Positions 1-8,651 of a stretch of 41,622 bases of DNA are shown here, in pieces. The stretch lies in contig JBIQJD010000021.1 of assembly GCA_044507695.1 (NCBI GenBank), positions 1 to 41,622 on the forward strand, given 5' to 3'. A program made the position numbers and the translations under genes. The DNA comes from JBIQJD01 sp044507695. GTDB lineage: Bacteria > Bacteroidota > Ignavibacteria > Ignavibacteriales > Ignavibacteriaceae. Positions within the stretch are counted from its first letter, which is position 1; every line of letters begins with the position of its first letter. The notes under the pieces were generated by a model that was given only the letters and a program-made list of their open reading frames with translations, searched no databases and had not been told where the DNA came from.

Positions 1-105
1 CTTTATGAAGCCGGAAGAATAAAAGATGTAGCTGTTTACTGCGGTGAAGATATTTACGCCACTTATCAGCTTTATAAAATTTGGGATGAGTATTTAAATG
101 TTTAA
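1..105 (+). CDS. C-terminal end of a PolB-like 3'-5' exonuclease (partial)
   Basis: An open frame enters from the left edge and ends at TAA (103-105), giving the last 34 residues of a protein. The fragment contains a Y-C-x2-D pattern followed by a helix (VYCGEDIYATYQLYKIW). This matches the ExoIII motif (YxxxD-type) near the C-terminus of DnaQ/PolB-like predicted 3'-5' exonucleases, in which the Asp binds a catalytic metal. Only one motif is visible, so the family call is tentative. The next gene is convergent, and its stop codon lies one base away (107-109), leaving no room for a terminator. Confidence 0.5.
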   Translation, partial: LYEAGRIKDVAVYCGEDIYATYQLYKIWDEYLNV

Positions 106-106
106 A

Positions 107-808
107 TCAGGTAAATTTATTTTTCATGTTATTTAAAATACTTTCCATCAAATCATTGCTCTGCGCAATTAATTCAGTTTGCTCTAAAATATAATCTGCC
201 GGCTGAATATATTTTTCATTCTTCAGTTCAGACTTTCCGTTATCAATCATATTTTTTAACAGTGGCTGTGTAATTTCAGGATGAAATTGAATCCCGATTA
301 CTTTTTCTTTCCATATGAATAATTGATTTTTACACGCATCTGTTTCAGCCAGATGAAGTGCATCATCGGGAAGTGTAAAAGTATCCCCATGCCAGTGAAA
401 TGCCTGGAATGCGCGTGGAAGCGGAGAGAACAAATCATCATCACTCGCATGAATTGTAGTCTGTATTCTGTACCAGCCAATTTCTTTATATTCATTTGGA
501 TAAACTTCCGCACCTAATTGCTGAGCAATTAATTGAGATCCGAGGCAAATTCCAATTACCACCTTATCATTTTCAATTGCAGATTTGATGAATTCTTTCT
601 CTCTTTTCAGCCATGGAAATTTATCTTCATCATGAACACTCATCGGTCCGCCCATTATTAATAGCCAATCAAATGAATTCAGTTCCGGCAGTTCAGCGGA
701 TACATAAAATCTGGTGAAGCTCATCTCAAATTCATTATTCTTTGCCCATGCTTCAATGCTTCCCGGCGTTTCATATTCAACATGCTGAAGTGTGTGAATT
801 TTAATCAT
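107..808 (-). CDS. Class I glutamine amidotransferase (GMP synthase-like)
   Basis: A 233-residue single-domain class I glutamine amidotransferase. The nucleophile elbow GICLGSQ has Cys88. The catalytic His176 and Glu178 lie in IQFHPE, and the oxyanion strand is LIMGGPMSVHDE (about 50-61). The length fits stand-alone GMP-synthase-like amidotransferases; there is no ATP-pyrophosphatase domain, so it is not GuaA. Members of this group hydrolyse glutamine or related gamma-glutamyl compounds, and the substrate here cannot be told. It starts at ATG 806-808 and is convergent with the exonuclease end at its 3' side. The 160-base gap to purL is a divergent promoter region. Confidence 0.85.
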   Translation of the reverse strand: MIKIHTLQHVEYETPGSIEAWAKNNEFEMSFTRFYVSAELPELNSFDWLLIMGGPMSVHDEDKFPWLKREKEFIKSAIENDKVVIGICLGSQLIAQQLGAEVYPNEYKEIGWYRIQTTIHASDDDLFSPLPRAFQAFHWHGDTFTLPDDALHLAETDACKNQLFIWKEKVIGIQFHPEITQPLLKNMIDNGKSELKNEKYIQPADYILEQTELIAQSNDLMESILNNMKNKFT

Positions 809-899
809 ACAATTAATAGAAATTATTCGAAAATTATTTTTAAAGTAAAGATAGTTTTAAATGAATACAATATTCACCAGTAATAAAAAGCACCTGCAT

Positions 900-931
900 T
901 TTCAATCACTAAGTTATAATTCCTATATTTG
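900..931 (+). promoter_or_regulatory. Candidate purL promoter (Bacteroidota type)
   Basis: TATATTTG at 924-931 matches the Bacteroidota -7 consensus TAnnTTTG. The triplet TTC at 901-903, 20 bases upstream, stands where TTG/TTTG is expected. The -7 box lies 37 bases before the purL ATG. The assignment rests on sequence match only. Confidence 0.5.
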
Positions 932-968
932 AAACATTCATAATTTTTTTTTCTACATAGGAATCTTA

Positions 969-3191
969 ATGCAGGAACCGAAAGTTACTCTTGAACTAGC
1001 TCTCGAACATGGTTTAACAGAGCAGGAATATGAAAGAATATTAAAAATTCTCGGAAGAACTCCTTCATTTACTGAACTTGGTATTTTCAGCGTAATGTGG
1101 AGTGAACATTGCAGTTATAAAAATTCAATTGCACTTCTTAAAACTCTTCCAAGAAGCGGTGGGAAATTGCTTGTTGGAGCTGGTGAAGAAAATGCCGGAC
1201 TGATTGATATTGGAGATGGATTAGCAGTTGCATTTAAAATTGAAAGCCACAATCATCCTTCGGCTGTGGAGCCGTACCAGGGTGCTGCAACAGGTGTTGG
1301 CGGAATTATGCGTGATATTTTTACAATGGGCGCAAGACCAATTGCTTCACTAAATTCTCTCCGCTTCGGTTCATTAAATGATGCACGAACAAGATTCTTA
1401 TTTGCAGGCGTTGTTAAAGGAATCGGAGACTACGGCAACAGCTTCGGCGTACCAACTGTTGCAGGTGAAGTTTATTTTGATGAATCATACCAGGATAATC
1501 CTCTTGTTAATGCAATGGCTGTTGGCATAGTAAAGAAAGAACATGTTGCAAGTGCAGTTGCAAAAGGTGCGGGTAATTCTGTTATGATTGTTGGTTCTTC
1601 AACCGGAAGAGATGGAATTCACGGTGCTACATTTGCATCGGAAGAAATATCAGAAAAATCAGAAGCAAAACGCCCCTCAGTCCAGGTGGGTGATCCGTTT
1701 ACAGAAAAATTATTGCTTGAAGCATCTCTCGAAATTATACGCAACGGCTGGCTGGTCGGAATTCAGGATATGGGCGCAGCGGGAATTTCATGTTCAACAA
1801 GTGAGATGAGTGCAAAAGGTAAAAGCGGAATGAAAATTAACCTTGATAAAGTCCCGCTTCGTGAAGAAGGAATGAGTGCTTATGAAATTATGCTTTCGGA
1901 AAGCCAGGAGAGAATGCTCTGCGTGGTTAAAAAAGGATTTGAAGAAAATGTAAAACAGGTTTTTGAAAAATGGGATCTTCACTGTGAAATAATTGGCGAA
2001 GTAACAGATGACGGTTTGCTCCATATTCATTATCAGGGTGAAGAAAAAGCAGCATTGCCAGCTTATGAACTTGTACTTGGCGGCGGTGCTCCGGTTTATA
2101 AGCGTGAGACAAAAGAACCTGCTTACATAAATGAATTAAGAAAATTTGATTTCCATTCTCTGCCTGAGATAACTGATCTTCAATCAGCATTTGAACGAAT
2201 TTTTTCTTCACCAAATGTTGCCTCAAAAAAGTGGGTGTATCAGCAGTATGATTCAATGGTGAGAACAAATACAGTAGTTGGCCCCGGCTGTGATGCTGCA
2301 GTTGTATATTTAAAAGATACAAACAAGGCACTGGCAATGAAAACTGATTGCAATTCCCGCTATGTGTACTTAAATCCTAAAGAAGGAACAAAGATTGCAG
2401 TAGCTGAATCAGCTAGAAACATTGTATGTACCGGCGGCGTTCCGCTGGGAATAACAAACTGCCTGAACTTTGGCAATCCTTACAAACCTGAAATGTACTG
2501 GCAGTTTGCACAAGCAATTGAAGGGATGGGCGAGGCGTGCAGATTTTTTGAAACTCCTGTTACAGGCGGTAATGTTTCTTTTTATAATGAATCACCGAAC
2601 GCAGCTGTTTACCCAACTCCAACTATAGGAATGGTTGGCTTGATTGAAAATCTTGAACATATTACCACATCATATTTCAAAAATGAAAATGATTTAATCT
2701 TTATTCTTGGAGAAGATAAAGAAGAATTGGGCGGCAGTGAGTTTTTAAAAATAATTCATAAAAAGGTAGCGGGAAATTCTCCTCAAATTGATTTGAATAC
2801 TGAAAAGAAACTTCATGATACTATATTGAAATTAATTGAATCAAAACTTATCAATTCAGCGCATGATATTTCTGAAGGCGGCGCAGCATGTGCAATTGCT
2901 GAATGCTGTATTATGGAAGAAGAAAATCCGATTGGTGCAAAAGTAAATCTAACAATAAAAACAAGAAAAGATTTTTCTCTCTTCTCTGAAAGCCAATCAC
3001 GTGTTATTGTTTCCGTATCACCTGATAAAAAAGATGAATTTGAAAAACTCTGTACTGCTCAGAATCAGCCTTTCCATTTGGTTGGAAAAACCGGGGGGAA
3101 AGATTTAATAATCAATAATGAAATTAAAATTTCTACCGGGAAATTAATTGAGCTTTACTATAATTCAATTGCACAGATAATGAATGAGTAA
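969..3191 (+). CDS. purL: Phosphoribosylformylglycinamidine synthase, PurL subunit
   Basis: Converts FGAR, glutamine-derived ammonia and ATP to FGAM in de novo purine synthesis (cytosol). The 740 residues match the small PurL type, which works with separate PurS and PurQ; neither is in the window. The N-terminal signature WSEHCSYKN (44-52) and the ATP/FGAR-binding stretch ESHNHPSAVEPYQGAATG (92-109) are intact. Two AIRS-type halves follow, with a second-half GITNCLNFGNP loop and a DISEGGAA motif near the C-terminus. It starts at ATG 969; there is no clear Shine-Dalgarno site, but a TAnnTTTG promoter lies upstream. It is followed by yihY after 58 bases and may be cotranscribed with it. Confidence 0.97.
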   Translation: MQEPKVTLELALEHGLTEQEYERILKILGRTPSFTELGIFSVMWSEHCSYKNSIALLKTLPRSGGKLLVGAGEENAGLIDIGDGLAVAFKIESHNHPSAVEPYQGAATGVGGIMRDIFTMGARPIASLNSLRFGSLNDARTRFLFAGVVKGIGDYGNSFGVPTVAGEVYFDESYQDNPLVNAMAVGIVKKEHVASAVAKGAGNSVMIVGSSTGRDGIHGATFASEEISEKSEAKRPSVQVGDPFTEKLLLEASLEIIRNGWLVGIQDMGAAGISCSTSEMSAKGKSGMKINLDKVPLREEGMSAYEIMLSESQERMLCVVKKGFEENVKQVFEKWDLHCEIIGEVTDDGLLHIHYQGEEKAALPAYELVLGGGAPVYKRETKEPAYINELRKFDFHSLPEITDLQSAFERIFSSPNVASKKWVYQQYDSMVRTNTVVGPGCDAAVVYLKDTNKALAMKTDCNSRYVYLNPKEGTKIAVAESARNIVCTGGVPLGITNCLNFGNPYKPEMYWQFAQAIEGMGEACRFFETPVTGGNVSFYNESPNAAVYPTPTIGMVGLIENLEHITTSYFKNENDLIFILGEDKEELGGSEFLKIIHKKVAGNSPQIDLNTEKKLHDTILKLIESKLINSAHDISEGGAACAIAECCIMEEENPIGAKVNLTIKTRKDFSLFSESQSRVIVSVSPDKKDEFEKLCTAQNQPFHLVGKTGGKDLIINNEIKISTGKLIELYYNSIAQIMNE

Positions 3192-3249
3192 TAAAAGAAT
3201 ATTTTATAAGTTGATCCGGGGGTGGATTAAAATTAAAATAGAATTCTAA

Positions 3250-4209
3250 ATGAAGAAACCCGGCAAAACATTTTCAGTGTTGATCAAATATTTCCGGAGA
3301 GTACAATCCCTGTTTTATTATCATCCTGATTTTCAAAAAGTTAAGGATTTTTTAAAACATTATTTTCGCGGATTGTATAACCGGATTGATGAACACCATG
3401 TTTTTCTGCTCGGCGGCGGACTTGCGTTCTCACTCTTTATCTGTATTATTCCGTTTATTCTGATCATCTTTTCTGTTCTCGGCAGTCTGCTTGATTCTGA
3501 CTACATGCAATTTCAAATAACTGCATTGATTGATGCTGTAATTCCTTATTATCAATATTCTGAGTTTGTTAAGAAAATTATTTTTTCAAGAATTACAGAA
3601 GTTATTCAATATAAAACTGCCGCGGGAATTATAGGCGGTTTTGGTTTATTGTTTGCCGCAAGCGGTTTATTCAGCAGCATGAGAACAATCTTAAATAAAG
3701 TATTTGGATTGGAAACAGATATTCACTTTCTGCTCGGCAAGCTGAAAGATTTTGCGCTCGTAATTATGGTTATACTTATCTTTTTTGTTACAACTATCTT
3801 TATGCCAATGCTTGATGTACTCCGTCAGGCAGCATATCAATTTAAAAGTCTTGCAATATTTCAATCAGGAATTTTTGAACATTTCATTTTTTCAGCATTA
3901 TCCTTTTTATTAATCCTATTTCTTTTTCTGATTCTATATTTTACAGTTCCCGTTAAGAAACTCCCAAAGAAAGCAACGATTGTAAGCGCTGTTTGGGCTG
4001 CTCTTCTGTGGGAAGCTGCCAAACAACTATTTGGATATTACATTTATAATTTTGGAACACTCGGCCGTATTTATGGGACGTACGCTTTAATCGTTGTTGT
4101 TGCTTTTTGGATTTATTACTCTTCAATCGTATTTATTATTGGCGCAGAAATCGGCAAGCTTTATTCAGAAAGGAAGTATGCTGTTAATGAAGAAGATATT
4201 TCTGCTTAA
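3250..4209 (+). CDS. YihY/BrkB family inner-membrane protein
   Basis: A 319-residue polytopic protein with six predicted membrane segments (about 51-80, 123-145, 167-187, 209-233, 244-262, 277-300). It carries the family's C-terminal signature, in which an YGTYALIVVVAFWIYYSS helix ends in IIGAE. The family was once misnamed RNase BN. Its role is unsettled, with proposals including transport and envelope functions. It sits 58 bases behind purL on the same strand. The next gene is convergent, 30 bases away. Confidence 0.88.
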   Translation: MKKPGKTFSVLIKYFRRVQSLFYYHPDFQKVKDFLKHYFRGLYNRIDEHHVFLLGGGLAFSLFICIIPFILIIFSVLGSLLDSDYMQFQITALIDAVIPYYQYSEFVKKIIFSRITEVIQYKTAAGIIGGFGLLFAASGLFSSMRTILNKVFGLETDIHFLLGKLKDFALVIMVILIFFVTTIFMPMLDVLRQAAYQFKSLAIFQSGIFEHFIFSALSFLLILFLFLILYFTVPVKKLPKKATIVSAVWAALLWEAAKQLFGYYIYNFGTLGRIYGTYALIVVVAFWIYYSSIVFIIGAEIGKLYSERKYAVNEEDISA

Positions 4210-4239
4210 TAAATAATTTCAGCAATTCCGCTTCCTGAA

Positions 4240-5373
4240 TTAGAACAAATTATATTGCAGCCCAACCTGTGTTCTGATTATCCTTGGTAGAACTCCAATC
4301 TTTGTGTAATCAGCACTGATCGTTAAGTAAATATTATTTTCAAGATAATACCAGAAAGAAGCAGTTACATTATGTTCACGGGTTACATTGCCTTCAGCGG
4401 GTTTAAGCAAACCAAATCTGTAACCAGCAACAAAATTAATTCTGTTGCTCAATTCATAAATAAAATCAATTCCAACTCTTGCTCTAAGCTGATCAAAAGC
4501 AAGTGAATCAAGCGGAGTGAAAACATCGGCGGTAGTATTTATTTGTGTGCGCCATGTAATCGGGAAAGCATATCTGCCGCCAAAAGTTAAATTAGGATTT
4601 CCGGTTGGAATTGAATCGTATGCCGAAGTAATCGGGAAAAGAATTCCGGCTGTTACATCCCAACCGTAATACCTGTCATTTACACGTTCGTTTATTCCAA
4701 ACAAAACCTGGCGCATTCTTAAAATTCCGATTGATCCAATATTATCTTCTTCAAGTATTCCGGATTTTTGTATTTCTTCTTCAATATCATCAAACCATTC
4801 CTTCTCATAAATTTCACCATAAACATCACGGTATTCAGCTTCACGCTCTATAATATTTGCAATATTAATCATTGTTTCTTTTGGAAGATAACCGGGAATA
4901 ACTTCATCTTTTATAAGATGATCTTCAATCCTTACGGCTTTAGCAAGCGCGGTTGCGTTTATATATCTGCCGTATCCAAATCCCACAGTTAAATCAGAAG
5001 CTATTTTTTGATAATCTTTTGCATGCTGCGCATTCAATCTTGTGAATCCAAAAAAATCTCTGTTCTCCCAGATGTATTTTCTGAAACTTGCATCCAGCAC
5101 AACATTATGTGAATAACTGCCAAAACTTTTTCCGCCGAAAGCATTTACATCTACAAACCATGCAAGGGGAAGGGAGCTGTAAAAAGTTTTAAAAAGAAGA
5201 TTGGCGTTTGCGTTATTTGCTGTAACTTCATCACCTGTTTGAGACCAATTCCAGGCACCGTCAAACCGTAAAGTTTGAGCACGGCTAACCGGAACTTCAT
5301 AATCTGTAACTTTAACATTCTGTGCTAAAATTAAGTTAGGCAGCAGAGCAATTATGTATAAAAATTTCTTCAT
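4240..5373 (-). CDS. Putative outer-membrane beta-barrel protein, unknown function
   Basis: I do not recognise a named family. The protein has a signal peptide (MKKFLYIIALLPNLILAQ) and then many short amphipathic strands with alternating aromatic residues. Barrel-like repeats occur in the last 150 residues, and it ends in Phe (QYNLF), as outer-membrane barrels usually do. A more charged helical insert (about 140-215, rich in Glu and Ile) interrupts the strands. ATG 5373 is preferred over the in-frame GTG at 5376, because GGAG at 5379-5382 is spaced correctly for the ATG. It is divergent from the Rrf2 gene; whether it shares that control is unknown. Confidence 0.6.
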   Translation of the reverse strand: MKKFLYIIALLPNLILAQNVKVTDYEVPVSRAQTLRFDGAWNWSQTGDEVTANNANANLLFKTFYSSLPLAWFVDVNAFGGKSFGSYSHNVVLDASFRKYIWENRDFFGFTRLNAQHAKDYQKIASDLTVGFGYGRYINATALAKAVRIEDHLIKDEVIPGYLPKETMINIANIIEREAEYRDVYGEIYEKEWFDDIEEEIQKSGILEEDNIGSIGILRMRQVLFGINERVNDRYYGWDVTAGILFPITSAYDSIPTGNPNLTFGGRYAFPITWRTQINTTADVFTPLDSLAFDQLRARVGIDFIYELSNRINFVAGYRFGLLKPAEGNVTREHNVTASFWYYLENNIYLTISADYTKIGVLPRIIRTQVGLQYNLF

Positions 5374-5493
5374 CACGTCTCCGAAACTTTTCTTGGCAGC
5401 ATTAAGTTACTATTTTGTTTTGAAACATTAAATTGTTATGGAAAATTTCATTTTTTATACGAAATATTTTATGAAAAATTTTGCAAGAATTAA

Positions 5494-5525
5494 TTTGACA
5501 AAAAACAAAAATCTGATTAAGTTTA
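5494..5525 (+). promoter_or_regulatory. Candidate promoter of the Rrf2 regulator gene
   Basis: TTTG at 5494-5497, a 20-base spacer and TAAGTTTA at 5518-5525 fit the Bacteroidota promoter form with one mismatch in the last -7 position. The -7 box lies inside the palindromic operator, as expected for autorepression. Inferred from sequence only. Confidence 0.5.
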
Positions 5526-5547
5526 ATCAGACAAAAAAATCTGATTA
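5512..5547. promoter_or_regulatory. Palindromic operator with three half-sites upstream of the Rrf2 gene
   Basis: TCTGATTA (5512-5519), TAATCAGA (5524-5531) and TCTGATTA (5540-5547) are three exact copies of one 8-mer in alternating orientation. The first pair forms a 9-2-9 inverted repeat. The second and third form another exact inverted repeat with an 8-base spacer, ending six bases before the ATG. A related half-site, AAATCAGA, stands at 6006-6013 in front of the next gene. The arrangement fits dimeric Rrf2 binding, with autoregulation by the downstream product inferred. Confidence 0.65.
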
Positions 5548-5553
5548 TAGATA

Positions 5554-5985
5554 ATGACTGTAATATTTTCTAAAAAATGTGAATATGGGCTTCAGGCAGT
5601 GCTATACTTAGCAGCACACGTTGAGCTTGAAGTTATTCCGGCAGATGAAATTGCCAGGAAACTGAATATTCCAAAAGAATTTGTTTCGAAAATATTACAG
5701 AGCTTAACAGAGAGCGGAATTGTTGCTTCAAAAAAAGGTAAAGCCGGTGGTTTTTATCTTGCAAAGCATCCGCAGAAAATAAAGTTGATTGATATTGTTG
5801 CAGCGATAGATGGACTAAGCATATTTAATAGCTGTGTGCTTGGTTTTCCGGATTGTAATCCTGATAATCCGTGCCCGCTTCATGATAAATGGGGCACGCT
5901 CAGGAGTAATGCTTACAACATGTTAACAGATGAAACTCTTGATCATTTTAAGGAGAAAACTTTGCAAAAAGTTAGTGCACTTTAA
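5554..5985 (+). CDS. Rrf2-family Fe-S transcriptional regulator (NsrR/IscR-like)
   Basis: A 143-residue Rrf2 protein. The N-terminal winged helix (about 1-70) includes SKKCEYGLQAVLYLA and the wing SKKGKAGGFYL. The dimer helix and Fe-S loop carry Cys94, Cys101 and Cys107 (C-x6-C-x5-C), followed by PLHDKW. The three cysteines are those used to bind a [2Fe-2S] or [4Fe-4S] cluster in IscR and NsrR, so it probably senses NO, oxygen or cluster status. It heads the polyferredoxin-nirK-RIC-nrf run, which suggests control of nitrogen-oxide respiration. NsrR, RirA-like or another subtype cannot be separated by eye. The operator overlaps its own promoter. Confidence 0.88.
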   Translation: MTVIFSKKCEYGLQAVLYLAAHVELEVIPADEIARKLNIPKEFVSKILQSLTESGIVASKKGKAGGFYLAKHPQKIKLIDIVAAIDGLSIFNSCVLGFPDCNPDNPCPLHDKWGTLRSNAYNMLTDETLDHFKEKTLQKVSAL

Positions 5986-6005
5986 TTAGCTATTTTTTTT
6001 GTGTT

Positions 6006-6013
6006 AAATCAGA
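6006..6013 (+). promoter_or_regulatory. Half-site of the Rrf2 operator before the polyferredoxin gene
   Basis: AAATCAGA, followed by CAAAAAT, repeats the context of the middle half-site at 5524-5531 (AATCAGACAAAAA). It lies 15 bases before the ATG at 6029. No good inverted partner is present, so it could be a weak secondary site or a remnant. Confidence 0.35.
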
Positions 6014-6028
6014 CAAAAATATCCGAAT

Positions 6029-7147
6029 ATGAAAACGAAAAAGAAAATAATCAGAAATTCAGAAAAGCCGGTTCAGAAATACAGATTTGCAATTCAAATT
6101 GCCTTTGCACTTTTGTGTATTTGGATAGGCGTAGAATTTTACCTTTTCATTCAATTTTTGGAAGCAGGAGGGGAGGCTGCTTTCCGGCAAAGACCTCCAG
6201 GAGTGGATGGATTTCTCCCGATAAGTTCACTTATGAGTTTTTATCTTTTCATTAAGACAGGAAGTGTGCACGAAGCTCATCCTGCCGGAATGATAATTTT
6301 TTCCGCAATAGTTTTAATCTCACTGATATTTGGTAAAGCTTTTTGCAGTTGGTTTTGCCCTGTAGGATTTATTTCAGAATTGATTGGAGATTTTGGTGAG
6401 AAGATAATGAAGAGAAAATTAACGCTTCCTAAATTTTTAGATATTCCTCTCCGCAGTATTAAATATTTATTGCTTGGATTTTTATTCTACTCAGTTTTTA
6501 TCCTGATGTCTGATGTTGCAGTAAAAGCTTTTCTTGATAGTCCGTATAATGTTATTTCAGATATCAAGATGTACTACTTCTTTGCTGATATATCAAGAAC
6601 ATCTTTGATTGTAATTGCTGTACTTTTCGTCGGATCAATCTTCATAAGAAATTTCTGGTGCAGATTTTTATGCCCATATGGAGCACTCCTCGGAATAGCA
6701 TCATTATTAAGCCCGAATAAAATTAAAAGAAATCCCGTAAGCTGTATTGATTGCGGACTCTGCGCTAAAGCATGCCGTTCATCAATTAAAGTTGATAAAG
6801 TAAAAACAGTAATTTCTGATGAATGCAGCACATGTTTAAGCTGTGTAGATGCTTGTCCCGTTGCAGATACGCTTGATCTTAAACCTGTTTTTTCAAAAAA
6901 GAAGATTAATAAAAAAGCAGTTGCAATTGGAGTTGTTGTAATTTTTATGGCGGTAACAGGATTGGGAATGCTTACCGGCCACTGGCAGAATAATGTTTCT
7001 AAAACAGAATACCTCATTCATTACAAAATGATGAAATCATACGGTCATCCAACCGGAACCGAGGCAATGAAAAGATTTAATGAAGAAGCTGAACAAAATC
7101 TTAAACCACAATCCTTCCAAACGAAGGATGAAATTATAAACTATTAA
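6029..7147 (+). CDS. NapH/NosR-type membrane polyferredoxin
   Basis: A 372-residue inner-membrane iron-sulfur protein. Membrane segments lie near 20-43, 86-104, 145-165, 190-207 and 297-316. The two CxxxCP motifs of the NapH/NosR/CcoG type are CSWFCP (106-111) and CRFLCP (211-216). Two [4Fe-4S] ferredoxin motifs follow (Cys239/242/245/249 and Cys266/269/272/276). Relatives pass electrons from quinol or the cytoplasm towards periplasmic reductases. There is no N-terminal FMN domain, so it is not full NosR. Its stop lies 22 bases before nirK, so it probably feeds NirK or its maturation; that role is inferred. The last 50 residues, after the fifth segment, are likely periplasmic. Confidence 0.82.
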   Translation: MKTKKKIIRNSEKPVQKYRFAIQIAFALLCIWIGVEFYLFIQFLEAGGEAAFRQRPPGVDGFLPISSLMSFYLFIKTGSVHEAHPAGMIIFSAIVLISLIFGKAFCSWFCPVGFISELIGDFGEKIMKRKLTLPKFLDIPLRSIKYLLLGFLFYSVFILMSDVAVKAFLDSPYNVISDIKMYYFFADISRTSLIVIAVLFVGSIFIRNFWCRFLCPYGALLGIASLLSPNKIKRNPVSCIDCGLCAKACRSSIKVDKVKTVISDECSTCLSCVDACPVADTLDLKPVFSKKKINKKAVAIGVVVIFMAVTGLGMLTGHWQNNVSKTEYLIHYKMMKSYGHPTGTEAMKRFNEEAEQNLKPQSFQTKDEIINY

Positions 7148-7169
7148 GAAATCAATCTTAGGAGCCAGA

Positions 7170-8642
7170 ATGAAATACCTGACTAATAAAAAATTAATGA
7201 TTACTGCTGCTGCATTTATTGTTATTGCAGCTTTATCCGTAGTGTTCTTTCCCGGATGCGAGGATACATACTCAAATACAATAAAGGGAGTTGAACATGC
7301 GCGTCTAACACATGCACCATTTGTTCCGCCGCCAATTACACGGGATTATCCAACCAAGGTGATTGTAAATCTTGAAACAACAGAAGAAGTTAAAAGATTA
7401 TCTGACGGCGTTGAATATGTTTTCTGGACTTTCGGCGGAGAAGTACCGGGTAAATTTATACGCGTGCGTGAAGGTGATTTAGTTGAATTTCATCTGAGCA
7501 ACAGACCTGACAGCAAGATGCCGCACAATATTGATCTTCATGCGGTTACAGGACCGGGCGGCGGTGCCGAAGCTTCATTTACTGCACCGGGACATACTTC
7601 AACTTTTTCTTTTACTGCTAAAAATCCCGGTTTGTATGTTTACCATTGTGCAACCGCTCCGGTTGGGCTTCACATTGCAAATGGTATGTACGGTTTAATT
7701 CTTGTTGAACCAAAACAGGGTCTCCCTCCGGTTGATAAAGAATTCTACATTATGCAAAGTGAGTTTTACACAGAAGGCAAACATGGTGAACCAGGTTTAC
7801 AGCCATTCTCACAGGATAAAGCAGTTAATGAAGAACCAGAATACGTTGTGTTTAATGGTTCTGTTGGTTCTTTAACGGGTGATAAAAAATTACAGGCAAA
7901 AAAAGGTGAAACAATCCGTATGTTCATTGGAAACGGCGGACCGAATCTTGTTTCATCTTTTCATGTTATTGGTGAAATTTTTGATAAGGTTTATGGTGAA
8001 GGCGGAGTTATTGTAAATCAGAATAACGTTCAGACAACATTGATTCCGGCCGGCGGTTCTGCAATAGTTGAATTTAAAGTTGATGTTCCCGGCACATACA
8101 TACTGGTTGATCACTCAATCTTCCGTGCATTTAATAAAGGTGCAATCGGAATGTTAAATGTAACCGGTGAGGAAGATTCACTTATCTATTCTCATAAACA
8201 AAAAGATGAAATCTATCTTGGTTTAGATAATAAGGATGTAAAATCAAATCTAACTGTTAATCCTTCAGTTTCAAATCAAACTTCATCATCGGGTGCTTCA
8301 AATGATCTTAAAGCACTTGGAAAATCTGTTTATTCTACAACCTGCCAGGCATGCCACCAGGCTAATGGTGAAGGTATAGCCGGAGTATTTCCTCCGCTTG
8401 CTAAATCGGATTTTCTGAACAATAATAAAGATGCAGTTATACATGCAGTTGTTAAAGGATTATCTGGACCAATTACTGTTAACGGAAAAAATTATAACGG
8501 TGTTATGCCTCCGCAGACATTAACTGATGATCAAATTGCTGCAGTGTTAACATACGTTTACAGTTCATGGGGAAATTCAGGTAAGACAGTTACCAAAGAA
8601 GAAGTTTCAAAAGTCAGAGGTGGTAGTACAGCTTCGAGATAA
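7170..8642 (+). CDS. nirK: Copper nitrite reductase (NO-forming) with fused C-terminal cytochrome c
   Basis: Reduces nitrite to NO in the periplasm. Two cupredoxin domains (about 65-335) belong to the AniA-like class. Type 1 copper ligands are His119, Cys160, His168 and Met173; type 2 ligands are His124, His159 and His315. Catalytic Asp122 and His265 are present. A Ser/Gly-rich linker (about 365-380) leads to a cytochrome c domain with CQACH (392-396) and a likely axial Met446, the three-domain plan known from Ralstonia pickettii. The N-terminus has a membrane segment ending in FPGC, so Cys30 may be lipidated, though the lipobox is imperfect. AGGAG precedes ATG 7170. The fused heme probably replaces a separate electron donor. 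Confidence 0.96.
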   Translation: MKYLTNKKLMITAAAFIVIAALSVVFFPGCEDTYSNTIKGVEHARLTHAPFVPPPITRDYPTKVIVNLETTEEVKRLSDGVEYVFWTFGGEVPGKFIRVREGDLVEFHLSNRPDSKMPHNIDLHAVTGPGGGAEASFTAPGHTSTFSFTAKNPGLYVYHCATAPVGLHIANGMYGLILVEPKQGLPPVDKEFYIMQSEFYTEGKHGEPGLQPFSQDKAVNEEPEYVVFNGSVGSLTGDKKLQAKKGETIRMFIGNGGPNLVSSFHVIGEIFDKVYGEGGVIVNQNNVQTTLIPAGGSAIVEFKVDVPGTYILVDHSIFRAFNKGAIGMLNVTGEEDSLIYSHKQKDEIYLGLDNKDVKSNLTVNPSVSNQTSSSGASNDLKALGKSVYSTTCQACHQANGEGIAGVFPPLAKSDFLNNNKDAVIHAVVKGLSGPITVNGKNYNGVMPPQTLTDDQIAAVLTYVYSSWGNSGKTVTKEEVSKVRGGSTASR

Positions 8643-8651
8643 GTAATAGAT

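Noticed and set aside
1794..2337. Minus-strand reading frames inside purL, and similar ones inside nrfA, nuoG and comM
   Set aside because: They lie wholly within strongly conserved genes, lack family features and are explained as shadow frames.
6029..7147. Annotation as NosR/NirI
   Set aside because: The N-terminal FMN-binding periplasmic domain is absent and no nos genes are in the window.
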